The notes under the pieces are model-generated. The model was not told the DNA's origin, searched no databases, and was given only the letters and a program-made list of their open reading frames with translations. Both the position numbers and the translations under genes were made by a program. Positions 17,678 through 25,314 of a stretch of DNA of 64,000 bases are shown here, piece after piece. Numbering within the stretch: the first letter of the stretch is position 1; the number at the start of each line of letters is the position of its first letter. Source of the DNA: Tepidimonas alkaliphilus (GTDB lineage: Bacteria; Pseudomonadota; Gammaproteobacteria; Burkholderiales; Burkholderiaceae_C); assembly GCF_007556595.1 (NCBI RefSeq), contig NZ_VJNB01000005.1:98574-162573 (forward strand), given 5' to 3'.

Positions 17678-17751
17678 GCGGCTGTCGTTCAATGGTAGGA
17701 CCTGAGCTTCCCAAGCTCAAGACGTGGGTTCGATTCCCATCAGCCGCTCCA
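17678..17751 (+). tRNA. tRNA-Gly (anticodon CCC)
   Basis: A 74-base tRNA with encoded CCA. Acceptor stem GCGGCTG pairs with CAGCCGC. The anticodon stem TGAGC/GCTCA encloses TTCCCAA, giving anticodon CCC. The T arm is GTGGG-TTCGATT-CCCAT. A rho-independent terminator follows 10 bases later. Confidence 0.96.
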
Positions 17752-17761
17752 GAACCGAACC

Positions 17762-17784
17762 GGCCCCGCTCGCGGGGCCTTTTT
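17762..17784 (+). terminator. Rho-independent terminator of tRNA-Gly
   Basis: GGCCCCG, loop CTCG, CGGGGCC, then five T residues: a perfect 7-bp stem. Confidence 0.9.
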
Positions 17785-17848
17785 GTTGGCCGCACCCGGC
17801 GGGCCTGAGGGGGCCACCGCCGCGCGCGGCCACAGGGAAACCGGGCTG

Positions 17849-18742
17849 ATGTTCAAGAACCTGACCGTGCTTCGCGTGGCCGAGGCGCCGGCGCTGGAGC
17901 TGGAGGCGATCGAGGAGGCGCTGCGGCGGCGCCCCTTCGTGCCGTGCGGGCCGACGCAGGCCGAAAGCCTGGGCTGGGTGCCGCCGCGCGACGATGCGCA
18001 CGCGCCGCTGGTGGAGGCGGTGGCCGGGCACCGGCTGATGCGGCTGCGGCTGGAGCACAAGCGCGTGCCGGCGGCGGCGGTGCGGCGCGAACTGGAGGCG
18101 CGCTGCGCGCGGATCGAGGCCGCCGAAGGCCGCCAGCCGGGCCGGCGCGAGCAGCGCGAGCTGAAGGAGGCGATCCAGCAGGAGCTGCTGCCGCGGGCGT
18201 TCGCCAGCACGGCGGACGTGTGGGTCTGGTGGGACGTGCGCGCCGGCCGGCTGCTGCTGGACACCACGACCGCGCGGCGCGTGGACGCCGCCACCACCGC
18301 GCTGGTGGAGGCGCTGCCGGGCTGGCGCGCCGAGCCGCTGGCCACCGCCACCTCCCCGGCCAGCGCCATGGCGGCCTGGCTGGGGAGCCGCACCGAGGAC
18401 TGGCCGGCGCCCTTCGCACCGGGGCGCGAGGTGGAGCTCAAGGGCGACGGCGACAGCCCGCCGGTGGTGCGCTTCGCGCGCCACGTGCTGCACGCCGAGG
18501 CGATGCGCGAGCACTTGGCGCAGGGCAAGCGGCCGACGCGGCTGGCGCTGGACTGGCGCGGGCGCGTGCAGCTCGTGCTGACCGAGGCGCTGCAGCTGCG
18601 CCGCATCGCCTTCGACGACGGCGCGTTCGAGGCCAGCGACCACGGCGAGGCCGACCGCTTCGACGCCGATGCGGCGATCGCCACCGGCGAGCTGTCCAGC
18701 CTGCTGGACGACCTGATCGCCGCGCTCGGCGGGCCGCTTTAG
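17849..18742 (+). CDS. rdgC: Recombination-associated protein RdgC
   Basis: A 297-residue RdgC. In the family it forms a ring around double-stranded DNA and restrains RecA loading, acting in the nucleoid. The start MFKNLTVLRV is the standard family N-terminus; an open frame upstream (from 17783) overlaps the tRNA terminator and is not used. Other family segments: PCGPTQAESLGWVPP, EHKRVPAAAVRREL, QRELKEAIQQELLPRAF and the C-terminal SSLLDDLIAALGG. It ends four bases into the tail of the convergent osmC-type gene. Confidence 0.93.
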   Translation: MFKNLTVLRVAEAPALELEAIEEALRRRPFVPCGPTQAESLGWVPPRDDAHAPLVEAVAGHRLMRLRLEHKRVPAAAVRRELEARCARIEAAEGRQPGRREQRELKEAIQQELLPRAFASTADVWVWWDVRAGRLLLDTTTARRVDAATTALVEALPGWRAEPLATATSPASAMAAWLGSRTEDWPAPFAPGREVELKGDGDSPPVVRFARHVLHAEAMREHLAQGKRPTRLALDWRGRVQLVLTEALQLRRIAFDDGAFEASDHGEADRFDADAAIATGELSSLLDDLIAALGGPL

Positions 18743-19185
18743 CCCTTGAGCCGCTGACCGGCGCCGTCCAGCACGCGGATGTCGATCGGCACCCCCTGGC
18801 GCACGCTCATCGAGACGGTGCAGAACTCCTCGAACTGCGCCAGGATGCGGTCGAGGTGCTCGTAGTCGGCGCCGGGGCGCTCCAGCTGGATGTCCACCTC
18901 GATGCGCTGGATGCGCAGCCGGCCTTGCTCGTTGCGATCCACGGTGGAGCGCGCCACCGCGCGCAGCGTGCCGGGGTCGTTCTTGAACTTGGTCAGCGCA
19001 AACGTCAGGCTGGCCGACAGGCAGTTGGCCACCGCCGCCAGCAGCAGGTGGTTGGGCGTGGGGCCCTGCCCGTGGCCGAGCGGGGCCGGCTCGTCGCTGA
19101 ACAGGTGCGGCCAGCCGGTGCCGAAGTCGATGTCGAACTGGTAGCCGCTGCGGCGGGTCAAGGTGACGGTGGCTTGGGAGGCCAT
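18739..19185 (-). CDS. OsmC/Ohr-family protein
   Basis: A 148-residue OsmC-fold protein. The two redox cysteines of the family are at 55 (VANCLSAS) and 122 (EEFCTVS). OsmC/Ohr proteins reduce organic or other hydroperoxides with thiols in the cytoplasm. It belongs to the shorter YhfA-like group, for which the substrate is not known. It is divergent from the sulfide:quinone oxidoreductase gene across a 114-base gap; a role in persulfide or peroxide handling beside sulfide oxidation is possible but unproven. Confidence 0.82.
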   Translation of the reverse strand: MASQATVTLTRRSGYQFDIDFGTGWPHLFSDEPAPLGHGQGPTPNHLLLAAVANCLSASLTFALTKFKNDPGTLRAVARSTVDRNEQGRLRIQRIEVDIQLERPGADYEHLDRILAQFEEFCTVSMSVRQGVPIDIRVLDGAGQRLKG

Positions 19186-19221
19186 ATGCGGGAAACTCCT
19201 AGGCTAGACGAGCCCGATCGA

Positions 19222-19263
19222 TTGAGAAATATCAAATGAACTGGACCACGTGTTTTTGATCAT
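19222..19263 (+). promoter_or_regulatory. FNR/Anr-type box and -10 of the SQR promoter
   Basis: TTGAG-AAAT-ATCAA at 19222-19235 differs from the FNR consensus (TTGAT-N4-ATCAA) at one position. GATCAT at 19258-19263 is a candidate -10. A start near 19270 places the box centre at -41.5, the class II activator position. Control by an FNR/Anr-type oxygen sensor is therefore likely; the sensor gene is not in the window. Confidence 0.55.
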
Positions 19264-19299
19264 ACAAACTCCCGAGAGTATGAAACGAGGACGCAGAGG

Positions 19300-20637
19300 A
19301 TGAACGACCATCATGTTGACCGTCGCGCCGCGCTGCGCCGGCTGGCCATGCTGGCTGGCGGCGGCGTGGCGCTGGCCGGCGTCGGCGCCACCACCACCCC
19401 CGCACGCGCGGCCACCGAGCCGGTGCGCACCCAGGCCCGCATCGCCATCGTCGGCGCCGGCGCCGCCGGCCTGGCGGCGGCCTCGCGCCTGTCGCAGCGG
19501 CTGCAGGGCGCGCAGATCACGCTGATCGACGCCCGGCGCGAGCACTACTACCAACCCGGCTACACGCTGGTCGGCGCGGGCATCAAGCCGGCCAGTTATG
19601 TCGTCTCCACCACGCAGGAATACATCCCGCGCGGCGTGGAGTGGGTGCAGGAAGCCGCCGCCGAGCTCGACCCCGACGCACGCAAGGTCGTCACCGCCAG
19701 CGGGCGCGCGGTGCCGTATGACTTTTTGATCGTGGCCTGCGGGCTGGAGCTGAACTACGGCGGCATCGAGGGCATGGACCCCGGCCTGATCGGCCGCGAG
19801 GGCATCGGCAGCGTTTATTACGGCCCGCAGGCTGCCGCTGAAACGTGGAAGACGATGGCCGCCTTCGCGCAAAAAGGCGGCGTGGCGCTGATGGGCCGCC
19901 CTCATACCGACATGAAGTGCGCCGGCGCGCCGCTCAAATACACCTTCATCACCGACGACCGGCTGCGCCGCGCCGGCACGCGCGGCAAGGCCGAACTTCA
20001 CTATTTTGCGCCGCAAAAAACGCTGTTTTCGGTGCCGATTGTGGCCGAAAAGGTGCGCATGCTGTTCCAAGATCGCGGCGTCAAGACGCACCTGGAGCAC
20101 CGGTTGGTGGCCATCGATGCGGGGCGGCGCATCGCCACTTACGAGTCGCCGGCGGGCCGCACCGAGATGCAGTGGGACTTCATCCACGTGGTGCCGCCGA
20201 TGCGCGCGCCAGAGGTGGTGCGCAACAGCCCGCTGCCTTGGCAGGACGGGCCGTTTGCCCGCGAGAGCTGGCTGGAGGTGGACCGCGAGACGCTGCGCCA
20301 CAAACGCTACGCCAATGTGTTCGGCGTCGGCGACATCGCTGGCGTGCCCAAGGGCAAGACCGCCGCCAGCGTCAAATGGCAGGTGCCGGTGGCGGTGGAC
20401 CACCTGATCGGCGACATCACCGGCAAGCCCTCCAGCGAAACCTACAACGGCTACACCTCTTGCCCGCTGATCACCCGGCTGGGCCGCGCGATGCTGATCG
20501 AGTTTGACTATCACGACAACCTCTACCAATCGTTCCCGGGGTTCATCGCGCCACTGGAGGAGCTGTGGGTCAGCTGGGTGATGAAGACGATGGCGCTCAA
20601 GCCCACTTACCTTAGCATGCTGCGCGGACGCGCCTGA
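19300..20637 (+). CDS. Sulfide:quinone oxidoreductase-like flavoprotein with Tat-type leader
   Basis: A 445-residue FAD protein of the SQR/flavocytochrome c sulfide dehydrogenase superfamily. The Rossmann motif IVGAGAAGLAAA is at 50-61. The family cysteines are at 207 (KCAGAPLKY) and 388 (GYTSCPLI, followed by IEFDYHDN), which match the two redox cysteines of the mitochondrial/type II SQR; a further cysteine is at 147. It would oxidise sulfide to sulfane sulfur and feed electrons to quinone. Unlike most SQRs it begins with a twin-arginine-like leader (RRAALRRLAMLAGGG, 8-22, ending near ARA), so a periplasmic location is predicted. The next gene encodes a small membrane protein that may anchor or assist it. 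Confidence 0.83.
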   Translation: MNDHHVDRRAALRRLAMLAGGGVALAGVGATTTPARAATEPVRTQARIAIVGAGAAGLAAASRLSQRLQGAQITLIDARREHYYQPGYTLVGAGIKPASYVVSTTQEYIPRGVEWVQEAAAELDPDARKVVTASGRAVPYDFLIVACGLELNYGGIEGMDPGLIGREGIGSVYYGPQAAAETWKTMAAFAQKGGVALMGRPHTDMKCAGAPLKYTFITDDRLRRAGTRGKAELHYFAPQKTLFSVPIVAEKVRMLFQDRGVKTHLEHRLVAIDAGRRIATYESPAGRTEMQWDFIHVVPPMRAPEVVRNSPLPWQDGPFARESWLEVDRETLRHKRYANVFGVGDIAGVPKGKTAASVKWQVPVAVDHLIGDITGKPSSETYNGYTSCPLITRLGRAMLIEFDYHDNLYQSFPGFIAPLEELWVSWVMKTMALKPTYLSMLRGRA

Positions 20638-20664
20638 GCCCATTCAACAAGTAGCGAGGAGACG

Positions 20665-21030
20665 ATGAAGGACTACGATCCGATGGTGTTTCTGGCGGTG
20701 TTCCAGGAAATGCTGGGGCCGCTGCTGTGGATTCTGCCGCTGCTGGCGCTGGCGGCGGTGGCGGGCTTCGTGTGGGTATGGCGACGCGAAGGCGGCTTGG
20801 TGTCGCGCCGGCTAGTGCGCGCCGAGCTGCTGGGCCTGCTGGGCGGCGGCCTGGCGCTGGTGATCATGGCGGCGGTGTCGTCGTCGGGCTTCACCGACGC
20901 CGCAGGTCCCGCCGACTGGTTCTTGATCATGATCGTCTATGGCGTCGGGTTTGTGGCCACCACCGTGCTGGCCTACACGGTGCTGGGGCTGCTGTGGCCC
21001 CGGCAACCCACAGCCAAACCCGCCACCTAA
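20665..21030 (+). CDS. Small three-helix membrane protein (probably DUF5368)
   Basis: A 121-residue protein with three predicted membrane helices, at about 19-40, 54-74 and 84-110. It resembles the DUF5368 family from memory, which has no known function. It starts 27 bases after the SQR gene with GAGGAG before the ATG, so the two are probably cotranscribed. It could be a membrane anchor or quinone-side partner for the Tat-exported flavoprotein; that is inference. Confidence 0.65.
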   Translation: MKDYDPMVFLAVFQEMLGPLLWILPLLALAAVAGFVWVWRREGGLVSRRLVRAELLGLLGGGLALVIMAAVSSSGFTDAAGPADWFLIMIVYGVGFVATTVLAYTVLGLLWPRQPTAKPAT

Positions 21031-21106
21031 CGCCGCGGCGCAAGCAAACCATCCCACGGCGGCTGGCGGCTGAGGGTTGTGACGCTGTCAAAACCGCCCC
21101 GTCGCC

Positions 21107-21358
21107 TCAACCGCCGGCCACCGGCGGCCAGATGGCCAGCACGTCGCCTTCTTGCAGACGGCGCTCAGGGCGCTGCGGCGGGGCCACATACACGCCGTTG
21201 ACCAGCACCAGGTGCACGAGCTGAGGCGGCAGGTTGAGGCGGTCGATCGCCTGTTGCACCGTGGTGCCGTCGGGCAGCGGCAGAGTGATGGAGTTGCCGT
21301 GGCCTGCGGCGGGCAAATGATCCGACAGCGTCGCAAACAATTTGAGCGTGACGTTCAT
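21107..21358 (-). CDS. MoaD/ThiS-family sulfur-carrier protein of the AOR operon
   Basis: An 83-residue ubiquitin-like protein ending in Gly-Gly, as MoaD does for thiocarboxylate formation in molybdopterin synthesis. Segments LFATLSDHLP, DGTTVQQAIDRLNLP and VLVNGVYV fit the family. It starts four bases after the end of the flavoprotein gene and is the last gene of the aldehyde oxidoreductase operon. MoaD-like genes accompany W-dependent aldehyde:ferredoxin oxidoreductases and probably serve a dedicated pterin cofactor route. The start at 21358 is preferred over an upstream one inside the previous gene. Confidence 0.85.
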   Translation of the reverse strand: MNVTLKLFATLSDHLPAAGHGNSITLPLPDGTTVQQAIDRLNLPPQLVHLVLVNGVYVAPPQRPERRLQEGDVLAIWPPVAGG

Positions 21359-21362
21359 CGCC

Positions 21363-22676
21363 TCATCGTAACGCGGCTTCGGCTGGGCTGCCAGGGCGCC
21401 CACGGCGGCGCGCGTCCCCCGGCCCAGCCCAATCCGCTTGCCCCTGGGCGCAGGCCAAATAGGCGCTCATGAACTGGGTCGGATCGCGTCGTAGCGTCTC
21501 TTTCCACGGCCCGAGGCGCACCTGCCCCTCGACCAAGCCGCGCAACGCGCCGATGTGCGCCGTCCAGCCAACCGTATTGCTGCCGATCAGGCGGTCGCCG
21601 TCGAACGCCAGGCTGATCATGCGCGGGCGCGCTTCGTCCACCCACTCGACGTGCTCGCCGCCTGGCACGCCCTGCCACTGGCCAAAGCTGCTGGAAATCA
21701 ACCCGAGCGTGTCCAGCACGTTGATCTGCGTGACGCCGCGCAGCTCGGCGGCTCGGCCGGCCATGTTGAGCGCCGCCACGCGCGCCTGCTCCGCCGCGTT
21801 GGGCTGGATGGCGCTGACGATGGAGCGGGCGCTGACCTTGTCGAACGCCTCGGCGCAGTCGCCGGCGGCGTAGATGCCCGGCACGTTGGTCTGCATGCGC
21901 TCATCCGTCAGCACGCCCTGCAGGCAGCGGATGCCGCTGCCCTCCAGAAACCCGATCGCCGGGCGCACGCCGGCGGCGATGATGACGAGGTCGGCGGCCA
22001 CGCGCTCGCCGTTGGACAGCCGCGCCTGCAACGGGGCCGCATGCTCAATGGCCTCGATGCGCGTGCCGGTCAGCACGCGCACGCCTTGCTGCTCGCACCA
22101 GCGGCGGATCATGCCGCCCGCAGTCGGGCCCATCATGCGCGGCACCATGCGGTCGCCCATCTCGACCACCGTCAGCTGCACGCCGCGCTGCTTGAGCGCC
22201 TCCATGATGATGCAGCCGATGAAGCCGGCCCCCAGCTGCAGCACGCGCGCGCCGGGCGTGGCGCGCTGCAGGATGGCGCGGGCGTCGGCCAGCGTCCAGC
22301 AGTGGTGCACGCCAGGCAGGTCGATGCCGCGGATCGGGGGCTTGAGCGGCTGCGAGCCGGTGGCGATCAGCAGCCGGTCGAACGCCAGCGTGGCGCCATC
22401 GGCCAACTGCACGGTGCGGCTTTCGGCGTCCACCGCCACCGCTCGCCCTTGCACGCGCTCGATGCGCAGCGCCTCGTAATGCCCCGGCGACTTGCGCAGC
22501 CACGTGCCGTCCTCGCCGATCTGGCCGATCAGCAGGTAGGGGATCGCCATGCGCGAATACGGCGGCTCGGGCTCGTCGCCGACCAAGGTGATGCGGTCGG
22601 CTGGGGCGTGCTTGCGGATCGTCTCCGCGGCGATGACGCCGGCCGGGCCGGCGCCGAGGATCACGTGGTGCGTCAT
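21363..22676 (-). CDS. aorC: FAD-dependent NAD(P)H oxidoreductase subunit of aldehyde oxidoreductase (AorC-like)
   Basis: A 437-residue pyridine-nucleotide-disulfide-type flavoprotein: FAD motif LGAGPAGVIAAETI at the N-terminus, a second dinucleotide motif LQLGAGFIGCIIMEAL, and IYAAGDCAEAFDKVS near the end. In the Aromatoleum-type aldehyde oxidoreductase (AorABC) this subunit links the W-enzyme and Fe-S chain to NAD. The start MTHHVILGAG at 22676 is preferred because GGGAG lies eight bases before it; an in-frame ATG at 22691 is possible. It follows aorB by 94 bases. The last 40 residues are proline/arginine-rich and atypical. Confidence 0.83.
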   Translation of the reverse strand: MTHHVILGAGPAGVIAAETIRKHAPADRITLVGDEPEPPYSRMAIPYLLIGQIGEDGTWLRKSPGHYEALRIERVQGRAVAVDAESRTVQLADGATLAFDRLLIATGSQPLKPPIRGIDLPGVHHCWTLADARAILQRATPGARVLQLGAGFIGCIIMEALKQRGVQLTVVEMGDRMVPRMMGPTAGGMIRRWCEQQGVRVLTGTRIEAIEHAAPLQARLSNGERVAADLVIIAAGVRPAIGFLEGSGIRCLQGVLTDERMQTNVPGIYAAGDCAEAFDKVSARSIVSAIQPNAAEQARVAALNMAGRAAELRGVTQINVLDTLGLISSSFGQWQGVPGGEHVEWVDEARPRMISLAFDGDRLIGSNTVGWTAHIGALRGLVEGQVRLGPWKETLRRDPTQFMSAYLACAQGQADWAGPGDARRRGRPGSPAEAALR

Positions 22677-22770
22677 CAGCAAGGCTCCCATCCGCGGGAA
22701 GGGCCCCGCGCCGGGCCCAGCCGGCCATCCTCAGCCGGCCGGGGCGCGGGAGCAAAAGCGCACAGGCCAC

Positions 22771-24618
22771 TCACAGCCCAAGGCGGGCCTTGGTCTGCGG
22801 CGTCGGGCGGCCCTGCTCGTCCCAGCCGCGCACTTGGTAATACTTTGGCAGCATCTGCGGCAGCCTGTTGACGAGTCCCTTGGCCGGGCCGGTCTTGGCC
22901 GGCTCGGTCAGCAGGCGCGGCGGCAGCGTGTCGTCTTTGGCCGTGAAGCCCGCCGCCAGGTTGAACTCGCGCTCCAGGTTCCAGATGCGCTCGCCGATGC
23001 GCTCCAGCTCCTGCACGGTGAACTCCTCGCCGCACGCCGCCGCCACCTGCGGCGCCACGTCCGCCAGCGTCCAGGCAAAGCTCGTGAAGATGCAGATGCC
23101 CGCCGAGTCGAACGCCGCCGTGGCGTCCTGGAACGCCTTGACGAGCTCGGGCTTGCCCTCGGTGGTCAGCGGATCGGTCTTGACCGGGATGCCCAGCACC
23201 TCCGAAGCAACCGTGTAGCCGCGCAGGTGGCAGGCGCCGCGGTTGCTGGTGGCGTAGGCCAGCCCCATGCCCTGGATGCCGCGGCTGTCGTAGGCCGGGA
23301 ATTCCTGCCCCTTGACGCTCATCGACAGCTCCGGGTGGCCATACTTTTCGCACAGGCGCTTGCTGCCCAGGCCGATTTCCTTGCCGAAGCCGATGCCCAG
23401 CGCGGTCATCTCAGCCAGCTCGCACAGCGCGCGCGCCGAGCCGAACGGCGCCTCCAGCCCGATCTGCTCCCGGGTCAGCACGCCCATCTCATACAGCTCC
23501 ATCACCGCGCCGACGGTGGCGCCGAAGCTGATCGGGTCCATGCCGTGCTCGTTGCAGATCAGGTTGGCGTACTGCAGCGCCTCCAGGTCGCGCACCCCGT
23601 TGGCGGCCCCCAGCGCCCAGGCCGCCTCGTACTCCAGCCCGCCGCTGGCGCCCCAATACTGCGGCTTGTTCTGCACGCTGAAGTGCGTCTCGTCGATCTT
23701 GCTGATGCGCCCGCAGGCGATCGTGCAGCCGAAGCACGCCTGGTTCGTCACGAGGTGCGTTTTGCCGTCGGTCGGGCGCGGCCGCAGCATGGCCTCGGCG
23801 GAAATGTCGTCCGCGCCTTCGAACTGCACGTCGCGGTGGTTGCGCGTCGGCAGCGCGCCGACTTCATTGATGACGTTCATCAGCACCTGCGTGCCGTACT
23901 TTGGCAGGCCCTGGCCGGTGACGGCGTTGTCCGCGAGCACCTTCTTGGCCGCCCGCGTGGCCGCCATGAACGCCTTCGGATCGCGCAGGTTGCCCACCCC
24001 CTTGGTGCCACGCACGGCGATGGCCTTGAGGTTTTTGCTGCCGGCCACCGCGCCGACACCGGAGCGCCCGGCGGCGCGGTGCAGGTCGTTGACGACGCAG
24101 GCGAACAGCACCTGGTTCTCACCCGCGCGGCCGATGCTGGAGATGCGCAGCAGCGGATCCTGCAGCGTGGTCTTGAGCGTCTCCTCGGTCTCCCAGACGC
24201 TTTTGCCCCACAGGTGCGAGGCGTCGCGCAGCTCGGCCACGTCGTCGTGGATGTAGAGATAGACCGGCTTGGGCGCGCGGCCCTCGAAGATGATCATGTC
24301 CCAGCCGGCCATCTTCAGCTCCGCGCCCCAGTAGCCGCCGGAGTTGGAGCAGGCGATCGCCCCGGTCAGCGGCCCCTTGGTGATGACGGTGTAGCGCCCG
24401 CCGGTGGAGGCCATCGTGCCGGTCAGCGGGCCGGTGGCCCAGATGATCTTGTTGTCCGGCGACAGCGGATCGACCTTGGGGTCGATCTCCTCCACCAGGT
24501 ACTTGGTGCCCAGCCCCCGCGAACCCAGGTACTGGCGCGCCCAGTCCATGTTCAGCGGCTCCGGCGTGCAGGTGCCCGCGGTGAGGTTGACGCGCAGAAT
24601 CTTGCCAGCCCATGCCAT
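22771..24618 (-). CDS. aorB: Tungsten-type aldehyde:ferredoxin oxidoreductase, catalytic subunit
   Basis: A 615-residue member of the AOR family, oxidising aldehydes to acids (reversibly in some members) with a bis-pterin tungsten centre and a [4Fe-4S] cluster. The cluster cysteines are 295, 298 and 302 (ACFGCTIAC) and 509 (FDSAGIC, which also supplies the pterin-binding Asp504). The pterin-phosphate motif GAVAGSKNLKAI is at 189-200. AYDSRGIQGMGLAYATSNRGA (442-462) is the characteristic substrate-pocket region. Length fits the family. GAGGAG lies seven bases before the ATG. Upstream is the four-cluster ferredoxin subunit and downstream the FAD subunit; tungstate import genes lie 2 kb away, supporting W rather than Mo. 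Confidence 0.94.
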   Translation of the reverse strand: MAWAGKILRVNLTAGTCTPEPLNMDWARQYLGSRGLGTKYLVEEIDPKVDPLSPDNKIIWATGPLTGTMASTGGRYTVITKGPLTGAIACSNSGGYWGAELKMAGWDMIIFEGRAPKPVYLYIHDDVAELRDASHLWGKSVWETEETLKTTLQDPLLRISSIGRAGENQVLFACVVNDLHRAAGRSGVGAVAGSKNLKAIAVRGTKGVGNLRDPKAFMAATRAAKKVLADNAVTGQGLPKYGTQVLMNVINEVGALPTRNHRDVQFEGADDISAEAMLRPRPTDGKTHLVTNQACFGCTIACGRISKIDETHFSVQNKPQYWGASGGLEYEAAWALGAANGVRDLEALQYANLICNEHGMDPISFGATVGAVMELYEMGVLTREQIGLEAPFGSARALCELAEMTALGIGFGKEIGLGSKRLCEKYGHPELSMSVKGQEFPAYDSRGIQGMGLAYATSNRGACHLRGYTVASEVLGIPVKTDPLTTEGKPELVKAFQDATAAFDSAGICIFTSFAWTLADVAPQVAAACGEEFTVQELERIGERIWNLEREFNLAAGFTAKDDTLPPRLLTEPAKTGPAKGLVNRLPQMLPKYYQVRGWDEQGRPTPQTKARLGL

Positions 24619-24650
24619 GGTCGGTCTCCTCGTTGTCGGATGCGCGGGGG

Positions 24651-25133
24651 TCAGGCCGCCGCCGGGGCGCTCTGGTTGCCGAGCTTGTCGGCCCACTGCT
24701 GCATGCGCGCCAGGCCCGTCCAGTTGGCGTCGATGTAGGTGATGGCCCCGGTCGGGCAGGCCTCGGCGCAGGCCGGCTGGCCGCCGCACAGGTCGCACTT
24801 CTGTACCTTGCCGGTCTCGGCCACGTAGTTGATGGTGCCGAACGGGCAGGCGATGGTGCAGACCTTGCAGCCGACGCAGGTGGCTTCGCTGACGACCTTG
24901 GCGCCGGTGACCTTGTCCACGGTGATGGCCTCCACCGGGCAGGCGTGCAGGCACCAAGCCTCGTCGCACTGGGTGCAGGTGTAGGGCACCTTGCGGCCAG
25001 TATGGTGAAAGTCAAACACCTTGATGCGCGATTTGGACGTCGCAAAGACGCCAAAATGCTCGTAAGAACAAGCCATCTCACACGACAAGCATCCGGTGCA
25101 CTTGGCCGGATCGATGTGCAGCACCTTGTGCAT
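24651..25133 (-). CDS. aorA: Polyferredoxin electron-transfer subunit of aldehyde oxidoreductase (AorA-like)
   Basis: A 160-residue protein with sixteen cysteines in four [4Fe-4S] motifs: 12/15/18/22, 53/56/61/65, 86/89/92/96 and 113/116/122/126. It resembles the HycB/CooF-type small subunits and AorA of Aromatoleum, carrying electrons between the W subunit and the FAD subunit. First gene of the minus-strand operon, with AGGAGA upstream of the ATG, and 32 bases before aorB. No signal peptide, so cytoplasmic. Confidence 0.9.
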   Translation of the reverse strand: MHKVLHIDPAKCTGCLSCEMACSYEHFGVFATSKSRIKVFDFHHTGRKVPYTCTQCDEAWCLHACPVEAITVDKVTGAKVVSEATCVGCKVCTIACPFGTINYVAETGKVQKCDLCGGQPACAEACPTGAITYIDANWTGLARMQQWADKLGNQSAPAAA

Positions 25134-25314
25134 GGCGCGGTCTCCTGGAACATGCCCGGGCATCACCCCTGCCCGCGGGAAGCTTTTTCGGCTATTCTTG
25201 ACGCCAAGGCACCGATCCGCTTTCGGGTTTTCCCCGAAAAACCGTCGAAATTCTCAAAATGAGACAGGCCCGATCCGAAAGCCCGGACGGCGCCCGTCCG
25301 CCAGGAGACCGCGG
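25134..25314. promoter_or_regulatory. Divergent control region between aorA and the GAF-Fis regulator gene
   Basis: Contains TTTCGGG-N5-CCCGAAA (25221-25239), TCTCA-AAA-TGAGA (25252-25264), and two direct copies of CGATCCG (25213 and 25271). The symmetric elements are the likely operators for the adjacent Fis-type regulator. No -24/-12 sigma-54 promoter was recognised on either strand. Confidence 0.4.

Noticed and set aside
25134..25314. Sigma-54 promoter for the aor operon
   Set aside because: No GG-N10-GC element with the right context was found on either strand, and the regulator lacks the AAA+ domain.
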